From positions 434,001 to 498,000 of the forward strand of contig NZ_JTDB02000004.1 of assembly GCF_000785435.2 (NCBI RefSeq): a stretch of 64,000 bases of DNA. Reading direction: 5' to 3'. Shown piece after piece: positions 16,547 to 25,296 of the stretch (within the stretch, counting starts at the first letter, position 1; the number at the start of each line of letters is the position of its first letter). Below the pieces are notes generated by a model. It was not told the DNA's origin and searched no databases. It worked only from the letters and a program-made list of their open reading frames with translations. The translations under genes and the position numbers were made by a program. The stretch is from Paraburkholderia sacchari (GTDB lineage: Bacteria > Pseudomonadota > Gammaproteobacteria > Burkholderiales > Burkholderiaceae).

Positions 16547-17818
16547 TCAACCGCCCGCCAACGCACTCTCCATCATCACCTGCAGCAGCACGTTAGCGCC
16601 AGCCTCGGCCCACTCTGGCGTGATCGCCTCGCCTTCGTTATGGCTGAGGCCGTCGATGCACGGCACGAAGATCATGCCGGTGGGCGCCACGCGCGCGAGA
16701 TAGCAGGCATCGTGACCCGCGCCCGAGACGATATCGGCGTGCGCCAAATCCAGCGTCACGGCCGCGCGCCGCACGGCGTCGATGCACGCGGGCGCGAATG
16801 GCACCGGCGCATAGTCGAAGATCTGCGTGATCGTATGGCCAAGCTGCGCTTCCTGCGCCACGCGCGCGAGTTCGGCGCGCAATTGCGCATCGAGTTCGGC
16901 CAGCACGCCCGAGTCCGGATGACGAAACTCCACCGTGAAAAAGCAGCGCCCCGGCACCGTGTTGCGCGAGTTGGGCTTCGCCTCGATCACGCCGACCGTG
17001 GCGCGCCCATACGGCGCGTACTTGCGCCCCAGCGACTCGACGAACGTGATCATGCGCGCTGCACCGGCCAGCGCATCGCGCCGCAAGTCCATCGGCGTGG
17101 TGCCCGCGTGCGCGTCCACGCCCACGAGTTCGATCTCGTACCAGCGCTGCCCCTGGCCCGCCGTCACGACACCAATGGTCTTGCCGCTGCGCTCGAGAAT
17201 CGCGCCCTGCTCGATATGCAGTTCATACGCGGCGTGCACCGGCGTGCCGCCGACCGGCTCATCGCCCGCATAGCCGATCTGCGCGAGCGCTTCGCCTATC
17301 GTCGTTCCCGATGCATCGGTGCGCGAGAGCCCGTAGTCGAGCGCATACACGCCCGCATAGACGCCCGACGCGATCATCGCCGGCGCGAAGCGCGAACCTT
17401 CCTCGTTGGTCCAGATCACCGCTTCAATGGGGTGCTCGGTCTGCACGCCAGCGTCGTTGAGCGCGCGGATCACTTCGAGCCCGCCTAGCACGCCATAAAT
17501 GCCGTCGTAGCGGCCGCCGGTCGGCTGGGTGTCGGCGTGCGAACCGGTCAGCACGGGCGCGGCATCGGGGTTGCGGCCCTCGCGGCGCGCGAACACGTTG
17601 CCCATCTTGTCGACGCGAATCGTGCAGCCCGCTTCGCGCGCCCATTGCACGAACAGGTCGCGCCCTTCGCGGTCGAGTTCGGTGAGCGCGAGGCGGCACA
17701 CGCCGCCCTTCTCCGTCGCGCCAATTTGCGCCATGCGTTCGAGCGAATCCCACAGTCGCGCGCCGTTCACGCGCAATGCGGCCAGGTCCAATACGCCATG
17801 CTGCGAGTGCTCAGTCAT
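16547..17818 (-). CDS. M20-type Zn amidohydrolase, probable N-carbamoyl-L-cysteine amidohydrolase (AtcC-like)
   Basis: This 423-residue enzyme belongs to the N-carbamoyl-L-amino-acid hydrolase/allantoate amidohydrolase group. Metal and substrate motifs are clear: TGSHADTQPTGGRYDG, NEEGSRF and ELHIEQG, with a late GAGHDA motif carrying a further His ligand. The ATG at 17818 overlaps the end of the upstream ATC-hydrolase-like gene by 8 bp, so translation is probably coupled. In Pseudomonas the enzyme pair AtcB and AtcC converts L-2-amino-thiazoline-4-carboxylate through N-carbamoyl-L-cysteine to cysteine, and this gene order fits AtcC. Allantoate or another N-carbamoyl amino acid remains a possible substrate. 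Confidence 0.8.
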   Translation of the reverse strand: MTEHSQHGVLDLAALRVNGARLWDSLERMAQIGATEKGGVCRLALTELDREGRDLFVQWAREAGCTIRVDKMGNVFARREGRNPDAAPVLTGSHADTQPTGGRYDGIYGVLGGLEVIRALNDAGVQTEHPIEAVIWTNEEGSRFAPAMIASGVYAGVYALDYGLSRTDASGTTIGEALAQIGYAGDEPVGGTPVHAAYELHIEQGAILERSGKTIGVVTAGQGQRWYEIELVGVDAHAGTTPMDLRRDALAGAARMITFVESLGRKYAPYGRATVGVIEAKPNSRNTVPGRCFFTVEFRHPDSGVLAELDAQLRAELARVAQEAQLGHTITQIFDYAPVPFAPACIDAVRRAAVTLDLAHADIVSGAGHDACYLARVAPTGMIFVPCIDGLSHNEGEAITPEWAEAGANVLLQVMMESALAGG

Positions 17819-18398
17819 CGGAACGCTCCTCGGCGGACTTGGCGGACTTGGCGGACTTGGCGGATTGAGCCGTTTCTGCCGGCTTCGCATCGCGCATGCG
17901 GTAGCGGAAATCGCAGCGCTTGCCGCCTTGCATGATGGTGCTCGTGCGCGTGAGCTCGACGCGCGGATCGTAGCCCGAAATAAATTCGGCATCGCGCGCG
18001 CAGCTCAGCAGATGGCCGATCTCGCCAAGGCCCATCGCGTGATACATCTCCGCGTAAGCGCAGCGATGCACGTTGTAATCGTAGGCATCATCGTCGGCGC
18101 GCAGCGTTTCAACTTCTAGCGCATCGTCCTTTTCCCAGAGCACCTGAAGCGCGACGAACGACGCGATGCTCGTGCCGTTCGGTTCGCGCGCCGCGAACTG
18201 GCGGCCCGCATCGATCGCCGCGCCGCGCACGGCCTCGGCGATCACGGCCTGGGCGCGCTCGATGCCGAAGTCGCGCTTGAGGATCTCGTAGATCGGCTTG
18301 ATGATTTCCGCTTCGATACGCCGGCGCGCGAGTATGCCGAGCGTCTCGCCGTTCACGCCCGTCTGGTCCGCAGCGCCTTCGCCTTGTTGCTGTGTCAT
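17811..18398 (-). CDS. L-2-amino-thiazoline-4-carboxylic acid hydrolase family protein (AtcB-like)
   Basis: The 195-residue protein matches the L-ATC hydrolase family: an N-terminal helix region (IEAEIIKPIYEILKRDFG), a middle HRCAYAEMYHAMGLGEIGHLL block with conserved Cys and His, and a C-terminal GKRCDFRYRMRD. The family opens the thiazoline ring of L-ATC to N-carbamoyl-cysteine. The stop overlaps the start of the next gene, encoding the amidohydrolase that would finish the pathway. GAGGAGA lies 6 bases before the ATG. The extreme C-terminus carries a Ser-Ala-Lys repeat encoded by 9-bp tandem copies. Confidence 0.75.
   Translation of the reverse strand: MTQQQGEGAADQTGVNGETLGILARRRIEAEIIKPIYEILKRDFGIERAQAVIAEAVRGAAIDAGRQFAAREPNGTSIASFVALQVLWEKDDALEVETLRADDDAYDYNVHRCAYAEMYHAMGLGEIGHLLSCARDAEFISGYDPRVELTRTSTIMQGGKRCDFRYRMRDAKPAETAQSAKSAKSAKSAEERSDD
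17832..17867. repeat. 9-bp tandem repeat in the 3' end of the AtcB-like gene
   Basis: GGCGGACTT occurs three times in a row and is followed by GGCGGATTG. It encodes the Ser-Ala-Lys tripeptides at the C-terminus of the AtcB-like protein. Slippage would add or remove three residues without a frameshift. Confidence 0.8.
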
Positions 18399-18441
18399 CT
18401 TCGTCTCCTCGTTACGTCGTTAAGTCGTTGCGTCGTTGCGT

Positions 18442-19632
18442 TCAGCGGGCAGCGGTCTTCGCGACAGTCCTGGCGGCTGTCTTCGTGGCCGTGCCGCCGA
18501 GCACATCCACCACAGCCCATTTGCCATCTTTCACCTGATAGATCGTATAGGCGGGATCCACGAGATTGCCTTGCGCATCGAAGCCAATCGCGCCGGTCAC
18601 GCCATCACGATGAATCGAATGCAGCGCCGCGACAATCTTTTTCGGCGCAACGGAATTGGCCTGCTGGGTAGCGGCGATCAGCGTCGCTGCCGCGTCGTAG
18701 GCGAACGGTGCGTGCAGTTCGATCGGCGCGTGCCAACGCGCACGGTACTGCGCATCGAACGCCTCGCCACCCGGCATGCGATCGAGCGGACGCCCCGGCT
18801 CCAGCGCCGTCACGCCGTCGCCCGAAGGCCCGGAAAGCGTGAGGAAGGTCTGGCTCACGAAACCGCCCGCGCCGAGCAGCGGCGCCTGGATATGCAACTG
18901 GCGCATGCGTTTCACGAGCGGCGCGGCCTGGGCATCGAGGCCGCCGAAGAAGACCAGATCCGGACGCTTCGCCTTGATTGCCGTGAGCACGCCGCTGAAA
19001 TCGAGCGTCTTGTCAGTGACGTATTGATGGTCGATCACCGTGCCGCCGTTGGCCTGCACGCCCTTGATGAACTGGTTCGCGAGCCCCGCGCCAAACGCGG
19101 TTTGATCGTCGATCACGGCAATGCGCTGCGCCTTCAGCGTTTTCACGGCATACGCGCCGGTGTAGGCGCCGCCATCGTCGTCGTGGCCCATGATGCGAAA
19201 CGCGGTGTCGAAGCCCTGCTGCGTGTATTGATGGCCCGTCGAGGCCGGTGCGATCTGCGCGATGCCCGCGTCGTGATAGACGCGCGCTGCCGGCACGCTG
19301 CAGCCGGTGTTCCAGTGGCCGACCACGCCGATCACGTGACGGTCGACCAGTTGCTGCGCGACCGTGACAGCGGTGCGCGGGTCCGATTGATCGTCGGCGC
19401 TCACGAGCTTGTAGACCACGGGCTTGCCCGCAATGGTCGGATGTTTCGCATTGGCGTCGTCGACGGCGAGCTGCGCGCCGTTTTCCAGATCCTTGCCGAT
19501 GCGCGCCGATGCGCCGGTAAGCGGTGCGGCAAGCCCGATAAGCACCACCTGTTCGTCCTGAGCGTGCGCAACGCCCGTGAAAAGCGACGCCGCAAGCGCG
19601 GCGAGCGGCAACAGCAGAGCTTTCTTTTTCAT
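18442..19632 (-). CDS. ABC transporter substrate-binding protein, branched-chain amino acid (LivK) type
   Basis: The 396-residue periplasmic protein has a signal peptide (MKKKALLLPLAALAASLFTG, cleavage near AHA) and the type I two-lobe fold of the LivJ/LivK family (VVLIGLAAPLTGASARIGKD, GHWNTGCSVPAARVYHDAGI, YTGAYAVKTLKAQRIAVIDD). It is followed by the AtcB- and AtcC-like hydrolases in the same direction, so it may deliver their substrate. No permease or ATPase gene is adjacent, so it would have to share an ABC core encoded elsewhere. It is divergent from a LysR gene. Confidence 0.85.
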   Translation of the reverse strand: MKKKALLLPLAALAASLFTGVAHAQDEQVVLIGLAAPLTGASARIGKDLENGAQLAVDDANAKHPTIAGKPVVYKLVSADDQSDPRTAVTVAQQLVDRHVIGVVGHWNTGCSVPAARVYHDAGIAQIAPASTGHQYTQQGFDTAFRIMGHDDDGGAYTGAYAVKTLKAQRIAVIDDQTAFGAGLANQFIKGVQANGGTVIDHQYVTDKTLDFSGVLTAIKAKRPDLVFFGGLDAQAAPLVKRMRQLHIQAPLLGAGGFVSQTFLTLSGPSGDGVTALEPGRPLDRMPGGEAFDAQYRARWHAPIELHAPFAYDAAATLIAATQQANSVAPKKIVAALHSIHRDGVTGAIGFDAQGNLVDPAYTIYQVKDGKWAVVDVLGGTATKTAARTVAKTAAR

Positions 19633-19871
19633 GTCGATCGATCCCGATGAGCCCGTGTATTGAGGTGCTATGGAGGCGCATGCCTGCCCACCCGGGGGCT
19701 TGGGGGGCGCGGCCTTGAATAATGAAAAAGATTAGTCTTTTGCGTGCTGCGGTCTAAATTACGTTTGGTTCGATCGATATAGCACCTCCCTATAAATGCA
19801 TTTAAATCACTGTTTTATATGCGTTATTTTGATTTCATGCGAATCTCACACCTTTCGATATAATTCGACAC

Positions 19872-20771
19872 ATGAAAAAAATTCAGCCAATGGCCGACGA
19901 TCCGCCGCTGCGGGCGGTGCGCGCGTTCGAGTCGTTCGCGCGTCATGGCTCGGTCGCGGGCGCCGCGCGCGAACTCGACATCACGGCCTCGGCGGTAAGC
20001 CACCAACTGCAATTGCTCGAATCGTTCGTGCATACGCCGCTGACGATTCGCCGTGGCCGTGCGCTCGTGCTCACCGACGAAGGCCGCGACTACTACCGTT
20101 CGATCAGCGCGGCGTTTTCGGTGCTGCGCAGCGCCACGGGATTCGTGCGCGAGCGCTCGTCGCGGCGACAGATCACGATCAGTCTGATTCCGCTCTTTGG
20201 CATGGGCTGGTTCATTCCCCGGCTGCACGACTTTCTCGCGGCCAATGAAGACGTGGACGTGACGGTGCTCTACGCGAATCACCGCAATTACCGCAGCGAC
20301 GCCGCCGATTTGTCGATCCGCTTCGGCACCGGCGACTGGATCGGATATACGAGCACGCCGCTCATGTCGGGCGCGGTCGTGCCGGTCTGCACGCCGCGCT
20401 TTTTGCAGCGCTACGGGCCGCTGCGCAAGCCAGCGGACCTTGCGGGCGTACCGCTCGTTCACGATGAGGATCGCAGCACGTGGGCGAACTGGCTGCAAAG
20501 CATGGGCGTGCGCCACGTCGCGCGCACCGAGGGCCCGCTCTTCGAAGACGGTCAGTTGACCTTGAGCGCCACGCTCGCCGATCTGGGCGCGGCGCTCATG
20601 CGCGCGCCGCTGGTTTCGCGCGAACTTGCGTCGGGTACGTTGCGCAAGCTGTTCGATCATGAGCTCGACGACGGGCGGCACTACTATCTCTGCTGGCGCG
20701 CCGATGCCGAAATGCCGGACGGCGCTCAGCGGCTCGCGCAATGGCTGCTGGAGTCAGTGAAGGCGCGTTGA
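19872..20771 (+). CDS. LysR family transcriptional regulator, GcvA-like
   Basis: The 299-residue protein has an N-terminal LysR helix-turn-helix (PPLRAVRAFESFARHGSVAG, TASAVSHQLQLLESFV) and a GcvA-type effector domain (RFGTGDWIGYTSTPLMSGAV). It is divergent from the binding-protein/AtcB/AtcC unit and is the likely regulator of that unit. A TATAAT hexamer at 19859-19864 lies only 8 bases before the first ATG, so the message may be almost leaderless or translation may begin at Met7 (19890). Confidence 0.85.
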   Translation: MKKIQPMADDPPLRAVRAFESFARHGSVAGAARELDITASAVSHQLQLLESFVHTPLTIRRGRALVLTDEGRDYYRSISAAFSVLRSATGFVRERSSRRQITISLIPLFGMGWFIPRLHDFLAANEDVDVTVLYANHRNYRSDAADLSIRFGTGDWIGYTSTPLMSGAVVPVCTPRFLQRYGPLRKPADLAGVPLVHDEDRSTWANWLQSMGVRHVARTEGPLFEDGQLTLSATLADLGAALMRAPLVSRELASGTLRKLFDHELDDGRHYYLCWRADAEMPDGAQRLAQWLLESVKAR

Positions 20772-20834
20772 TTTATGGTGCTGTCGCGTTTTCACTAGAG
20801 GGGTTCATCTGAACACTGCCTGCCACATCGCGTA

Positions 20835-20884
20835 TTGACATCAGATATACATTGATCCTCCATGCGTATATCTAATGCATATAC
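20835..20884 (+). promoter_or_regulatory. Promoter/operator of the DUF1778-GNAT toxin-antitoxin operon
   Basis: A TTGACA hexamer lies at 20835-20840. AGATATAC (20843-20850) and GTATATCT (20866-20873) form a perfect 8-bp inverted repeat separated by 15 bp, and a related GCATATAC follows at 20877-20884. The repeat lies just upstream of the antitoxin start, where autoregulating ribbon-helix-helix antitoxins normally bind. Confidence 0.6.
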
Positions 20885-20899
20885 AGCATGGAGGGTATC

Positions 20900-21172
20900 A
20901 TGCGCGACGCACCTATTAATCTCCGCGCTCTGCCAGAGCAACGTGACCTGATCGACTACGCGGCGAGCCTGCTTGGCAAAAACCGTTCTGACTTTATGTT
21001 GGAGGCCGCTTGCCAGCGCGCTCAGACCGTTGTCCTGGATCGCACTTTCTTTGGGCTTGATTCAGAAAGGTTCAAGCGGTTCACCGAGTTGCTGGACGCG
21101 CCGAAAGTCACAAACGCGGGTCTTGCACGTCTGATGGACGTGAAGACCCCTTGGGATGAAAACGGCGAATGA
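20900..21172 (+). CDS. DUF1778 (TacA-like) antitoxin
   Basis: This 90-residue protein has the ribbon-helix-helix N-terminus of DUF1778 antitoxins: PINLRALPEQRDLIDYAASL, followed by GKNRSDFMLEAACQRAQ. The C-terminal part (FTELLDAPKVTNAGLARLMD) would wrap the toxin. GGAGGG is placed for the ATG at 20900; an ATG at 20888 is in frame but lacks a ribosome site. Its last codons overlap the toxin start by 4 bp (ATGA), the classic toxin-antitoxin arrangement. Confidence 0.85.
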   Translation: MRDAPINLRALPEQRDLIDYAASLLGKNRSDFMLEAACQRAQTVVLDRTFFGLDSERFKRFTELLDAPKVTNAGLARLMDVKTPWDENGE

Positions 21173-21651
21173 CTCGGAAGCTTTCCTCGCCGCAGCCGCT
21201 GTTGGCCGAGCACGACGTTGCCAGCTTTTCCTGCGGGAGGCTGGAGCTTGACGACTGTCTGAAGCGGCGCGCTCTGATTAACCACAACAGTGGGGCAAGC
21301 CGTGTATTTGTAACGACCGACGATGCCGGCCGGGTCTACGGCTACTATGCTCTCGCGGCTGGAGCCGTTGCCCATGTCGATGCAACCGGCAATGTTCGCC
21401 GAAACCTGCCGGATCCAATTCCAGTGGTTGTGCTTGGCCGGCTGGCGCGAGACATAAATACAAAAGGTATCCAGCTCGGCGCCGCCCTTCTGAAAGACGC
21501 CGTCAATCGCGCTAGCGCGATTGCAAAGGAGCTTGGCGTGCGCGCGATGCTCGTGCATGCGATTGACGCACAAGCAGCGGCCTTCTACGAATCGTACGGG
21601 TTCACACCGTCACCGATTCATCCCCTCACACTCATGCTCCGACTGGCATGA
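21169..21651 (+). CDS. GNAT-family toxin (TacT-like)
   Basis: The 160-residue protein is a GNAT acetyltransferase of the kind paired with DUF1778 antitoxins. It has the N-terminal PLLAEHDVASFSCGRLELDD, typical of these toxins (Phe-x-Cys-Gly), the strand VYGYYALAAGAV, the acetyl-CoA region IPVVVLGRLARD and the closing AAAFYESYGFTPSP with the conserved Tyr. TacT-type toxins acetylate aminoacyl-tRNA and block translation. It overlaps the antitoxin gene by 4 bp and is followed 9 bp later by a strong hairpin. Confidence 0.85.
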   Translation: MTRKLSSPQPLLAEHDVASFSCGRLELDDCLKRRALINHNSGASRVFVTTDDAGRVYGYYALAAGAVAHVDATGNVRRNLPDPIPVVVLGRLARDINTKGIQLGAALLKDAVNRASAIAKELGVRAMLVHAIDAQAAAFYESYGFTPSPIHPLTLMLRLA

Positions 21652-21660
21652 CGAGTGCAC

Positions 21661-21687
21661 AGAAAGGCCGCAGCTTGCGGCCTTTCT
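21661..21687. terminator. Bidirectional terminator between toxin and PBP genes
   Basis: AGAAAGGCCGCA and TGCGGCCTTTCT pair as a perfect 12-bp stem around a GCT loop. The outer A/T-rich ends give short A and T runs on both strands. The toxin ends at 21651 and the convergent PBP gene at 21693, so it serves both. Confidence 0.85.
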
Positions 21688-21692
21688 TCACT

Positions 21693-23960
21693 TCAAAAAC
21701 TCCAGAACAAGAAATGATGCCGGGGCCGCGGCCTGCTCGGGCGCACCACCTTGCGCGGCGGCGCAAGCTGCGCGTGCGAATCGACCACCTGCGCACGCAG
21801 CGCCATGTCATAGAACGCACCCACCATCGGCAACGCGCTATGCGCACCTTCGCCCCAGTAGTCGTTGCGCAGCGTGACGCGCGCATCGTCGAATCCCACC
21901 CACGCGCCCGCAACCAACTCGGGATGAATCAGGATGAACCAGCTATCCGTATTGCCCTGGGTGGTGCCGGTCTTGCCGGCCACGTCGGCACGAATTCCGA
22001 AACGGCTGCGGATATCGGTGCCCGTGCCACGGTCCACGACATCGCGCATCACGTCCACGAGCTTCAGCGCCGCGCTGGCGGGCAGCGCCTGCTCCGGCCG
22101 CGCCGCCGGAAAATCGGCGAGCACGTTGCCCTCGCGGTCCTCGATGCGCGTCACCATGCGCGGCTCGATATACGCGCCACGGTTCTCGATCGTGCAGTAT
22201 GCCGAAACCATTTCCTTGAGCGTGACCGGGCTAGTGCCTAGCGCAAGCGACGGCACCGCATCTAGCGGGCTTTCGCGCACGCCCATCGCGCGCGCCAGCG
22301 CCACGACCTTCGCGGGGCCTTCGCGCTGCATGAGCTGCGCCGTCACGCGGTTGCGCGACAAAGCCAGCGCCTCGCGCAGCGACATCGGCCGGCCTGTGGG
22401 CGGCTCCGCGTCGGTTGGCCGCCACGCCGCGTTGCCCTTCAACGCGATGGTCACGTTGCGATCGACGATCGTGTCGCCCGGTTGCGCACCATCCGCAAAC
22501 GCCGCGCCGTAGACAAACGGTTTGAACGTCGAACCCGGCTGACGCCGCGCCTGCTGCACGTGATCGAACGGTTCGTCGCGGAAGTCGCTGCTTCCGACCC
22601 ACGCCTTGATGTCGCCGTTGCGCGGGTCAATCGCAAGAAACCCTGCCTGAATCTGCGTCTTGTTGTGGCAAAGCGTATCGACGAATTGCCCGTCCATCGC
22701 GAGCTTTCTGATCGCAGCCGCATCGGACTGCCCCGCGTCGCGCGCGCTGCGATACTCGGCTGTCTGCCTGATGAACGACTGGAACAGGCCATTGCCGGGC
22801 CAGCATCCCGTGCGCGTGTTCCAGGCCGCGTTGGCAATCGATTGCAACTGACCGGTCTGCCAGGCAAGCGCCTGGTTGGCCATGTCCTGAAGCCGCGAAT
22901 CGATGGTTGTCCGAACAACGAGTCCATCGGAGTAAATGTCGTAGCCGTTGCGGTCGGCCCAGCCGATCAGCCAGCGACGCAATTGCGCCGCGAAATGCGG
23001 CGCGGCGCCCGTGGGTTCAGACTGGATTTCGAAATTCACGCCAAGCGGCTGACGCTTGAGCCACGCGCAATCGGCCGGCTTGAGCTTGCCGAACTTCACC
23101 ATCTGCTGGAGCACTGTGTTGCGGCGCTCCAGCGCGCGCTCGGGATTGAGCACCGGGTTATAGGCGCTATTGGCCTTCAGCATGCCAACCAGCGTTGCGC
23201 TTTCCAGAATGTTGAGCTGCGCAGCAGACTTGCCGAAGTACGTGCGTGCGGCCATCTCGACGCCATAGGCGTTGTAGAGAAATGGCACCGTGTTCAGGTA
23301 AGTCTCGAGAATCTGGTCCTTGCTGTAGACGGATTCGATCTTGAGCGCGGTAATGGCTTCTTTGAGCTTGCGCGTCAAGGTGGGCGCGCGGCCCACTTCG
23401 TCGGGGTACAGATTGCGCGCGAGCTGCTGCGTGATAGTCGATCCGCCCTGGCGCGCACCCGAGAACGTATGCAGCGCCGCCGGCACAACGCGCAGAATGT
23501 CGATGCCGTGATGCTGATAGAACCGGCGATCCTCGGTCGCGACCAGCGCCTGCACCACGTATGGCGAAATTTGCGCGAGCGTCACCCATTCGCGATTGAC
23601 GGGCTTGAATTCGGCGAGGCGATTGCCATCGGCGGAAACGATCAGCGCTGGACGATCGACGCGTGCCTTGCGAATGTCGCCGATATTCGGCGTGAGCGGG
23701 ATCAGCGCGAGCACGTACGCGAGCAGCAGCAAGGGCACGGCGGCAAGCGACAGCGCAACGCCACGGCGCGTCGGGTGGCGCAGGCCGTGCAACGCGGTGG
23801 CGAATATGCCTCGGGCTTTTATGCCGGCCGTGGCGGAAAGCGACTGTCCACGCTTGAGCCACCGCGCGCAAAGGTCACGAAAAAACGATCCAGGCGGGGG
23901 ATTCACAAAAGCTGCGCAATAAACGAAAGGCGGGATCGTACCAAAGCGAAAACGGGGCAC
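21693..23960 (-). CDS. Class A penicillin-binding protein (bifunctional peptidoglycan synthase, PBP1 type)
   Basis: This 755-residue inner-membrane protein makes and crosslinks peptidoglycan. A membrane anchor covers about residues 67-88. The GT51 transglycosylase domain has the catalytic Glu143 in ATEDRRFYQHHGID and QGGSTITQQLARNL near residue 171. The transpeptidase domain has Ser477-Thr-Phe-Lys480, Ser535-Arg-Asn537 and Lys663-Thr-Gly. The start is a GTG at 23960; a GTG at 23906 would also fit, so the first ~18 residues are uncertain. The ~80 residues from 360 to 440, including two Cys, are an insertion before the SxxK motif. It is transcribed alone. Confidence 0.85.
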   Translation of the reverse strand: MPRFRFGTIPPFVYCAAFVNPPPGSFFRDLCARWLKRGQSLSATAGIKARGIFATALHGLRHPTRRGVALSLAAVPLLLLAYVLALIPLTPNIGDIRKARVDRPALIVSADGNRLAEFKPVNREWVTLAQISPYVVQALVATEDRRFYQHHGIDILRVVPAALHTFSGARQGGSTITQQLARNLYPDEVGRAPTLTRKLKEAITALKIESVYSKDQILETYLNTVPFLYNAYGVEMAARTYFGKSAAQLNILESATLVGMLKANSAYNPVLNPERALERRNTVLQQMVKFGKLKPADCAWLKRQPLGVNFEIQSEPTGAAPHFAAQLRRWLIGWADRNGYDIYSDGLVVRTTIDSRLQDMANQALAWQTGQLQSIANAAWNTRTGCWPGNGLFQSFIRQTAEYRSARDAGQSDAAAIRKLAMDGQFVDTLCHNKTQIQAGFLAIDPRNGDIKAWVGSSDFRDEPFDHVQQARRQPGSTFKPFVYGAAFADGAQPGDTIVDRNVTIALKGNAAWRPTDAEPPTGRPMSLREALALSRNRVTAQLMQREGPAKVVALARAMGVRESPLDAVPSLALGTSPVTLKEMVSAYCTIENRGAYIEPRMVTRIEDREGNVLADFPAARPEQALPASAALKLVDVMRDVVDRGTGTDIRSRFGIRADVAGKTGTTQGNTDSWFILIHPELVAGAWVGFDDARVTLRNDYWGEGAHSALPMVGAFYDMALRAQVVDSHAQLAPPRKVVRPSRPRPRHHFLFWSF

Positions 23961-24116
23961 TGACGCTAAAACGGCACTTTGCGAGTGCCGCTAACAGACG
24001 ATTACATTTGTTTCCACTCTGGTTTCAATACCGCAACGCGGGTTGCGGCAACACGAATAGCGCCACGATCTGGACCTTGCGAACGAACATTCCATAAGCG
24101 AACACGCAGCAAGGTC

Positions 24117-24147
24117 GCCGGCTCCAGCACCCTATGCTGGAGCCGGC
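24117..24147 (-). terminator. 13-bp stem hairpin downstream of the TIGR03118 gene
   Basis: GCCGGCTCCAGCA and TGCTGGAGCCGGC form a perfect 13-bp stem with a 5-nt loop. It lies 22-52 bp beyond the stop at 24169. It lacks a T-run on either side, so it could be a terminator of the weaker kind or an mRNA-stabilising 3' hairpin. Confidence 0.7.
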
Positions 24148-24168
24148 CCGATTACCCGGCGACGACGA

Positions 24169-25245
24169 TCACCTGCCGACATCGATGCGGCCATAGAGTC
24201 CGTCGGCTTCGTCGTTAATTCCCGCCGCGAAAAACAGCGTGTTGGTGGGCTGATTGTCGAGACCATTACCGAACGCCATACCCCACAGCCCCGATTCGAC
24301 GATCGGCATGCCAGGATGCTGCTCCAGGGTTCCGAGCATCGTTCCGGTGGTCGGGTCGAACGCATGAATCATGCCGTCACCGAAGTTGCCGATCAACACG
24401 GCATGACTGAAACGGCCGAAATCAATGGGCGACAATGCCATGCCCCACGGCGCATTCAGCGCCCCGCCGGTAGCAAAGCGCTGAATGAATTGTCCAGACG
24501 GGCTGAATACGTCGATCAAGCCCATGCCCGCGCCCGGCACGTCATCGTGCGCTGCCGCGTCCTGCTTCGCGTACGAGACAAACAGCTTCGAATCGATCAC
24601 CTGGATGCCAAATGGCGCGAATCCCGCCGGTAATGTGGGATCCTGAAAGGTGCCGGCCAGCGTGACCTTCGTGAAGGTCCGGTCGAACACATCGATCTTG
24701 TTGTTGTGAAAGTCGGTTGCGTACAGGAAATTCGCGCCGTTATTGCTGGCCATGGCGAGCCCCTTGTAGACGGCGCTGCCGCCGCTATCGAACACCGTAA
24801 CAGCCGATGTCGGGTTCACCGTGGGCGACCATGCAGTCATGGTCCCACCCTCGCCCACGAAGATAAACGCCGCGGGGCCCGACTTTGCCCCTTGCGTCAC
24901 CATGAAGTCCGTCGTGCCATTGAACACGATCCCGGTTGGATCGGCGTCGCCGCTCTTGCCAGCTGGAATCGTTACCACGAGTGACTGCGGCACGCCATTG
25001 CCATCGTAAAGTGTCGCGTGCTGGGTGCCGTTATCGGCCACCCATGCGAAGCCCTTGGGGTTGAAGGCAACACCCCACGGATTCTTCAGGTTGGCATCCA
25101 CGTGCGCAGCCGCCACGGCGCCATCGGAAACCAGCGCGCTAACCTGATACTGCATGTTCGTATGGGATGAGCCTCCGCACGCTGCGATGCTCGCGAGCAC
25201 CACCGCCGCCACCAGCGCACCGAGCGGCGCATGAACCTGTCTCAT
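24169..25245 (-). CDS. TIGR03118 family lipoprotein, NHL/beta-propeller-like
   Basis: The 358-residue protein has a lipoprotein signal peptide with a Cys at residue 23 (VVLASIAAC-GGS). The rest is a repeated strand pattern with NPWGVAFNPKGFAWVADNGT near residue 55 and APWGMALSPIDFGRFS near 265, which matches the TIGR03118 family and suggests a beta-propeller. Function is unknown. AGGAGT is well placed for the ATG. Its upstream neighbour on the same strand, 51 bp away, is a small cupredoxin, so the pair may be an exported redox unit. A hairpin follows the gene. Confidence 0.8.
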   Translation of the reverse strand: MRQVHAPLGALVAAVVLASIAACGGSSHTNMQYQVSALVSDGAVAAAHVDANLKNPWGVAFNPKGFAWVADNGTQHATLYDGNGVPQSLVVTIPAGKSGDADPTGIVFNGTTDFMVTQGAKSGPAAFIFVGEGGTMTAWSPTVNPTSAVTVFDSGGSAVYKGLAMASNNGANFLYATDFHNNKIDVFDRTFTKVTLAGTFQDPTLPAGFAPFGIQVIDSKLFVSYAKQDAAAHDDVPGAGMGLIDVFSPSGQFIQRFATGGALNAPWGMALSPIDFGRFSHAVLIGNFGDGMIHAFDPTTGTMLGTLEQHPGMPIVESGLWGMAFGNGLDNQPTNTLFFAAGINDEADGLYGRIDVGR

Positions 25246-25296
25246 GATTGCACTCCTGACACAAAATGAAGGGGATTCGCCGTGAGATTCCCGGCG

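Noticed and set aside
17819..17992. Longer N-terminus for the AtcC-like enzyme
   Set aside because: The added residues are a shifted reading of the AtcB-like C-terminus (Pro/Ser repeat); the ATG at 17818 begins the family sequence.
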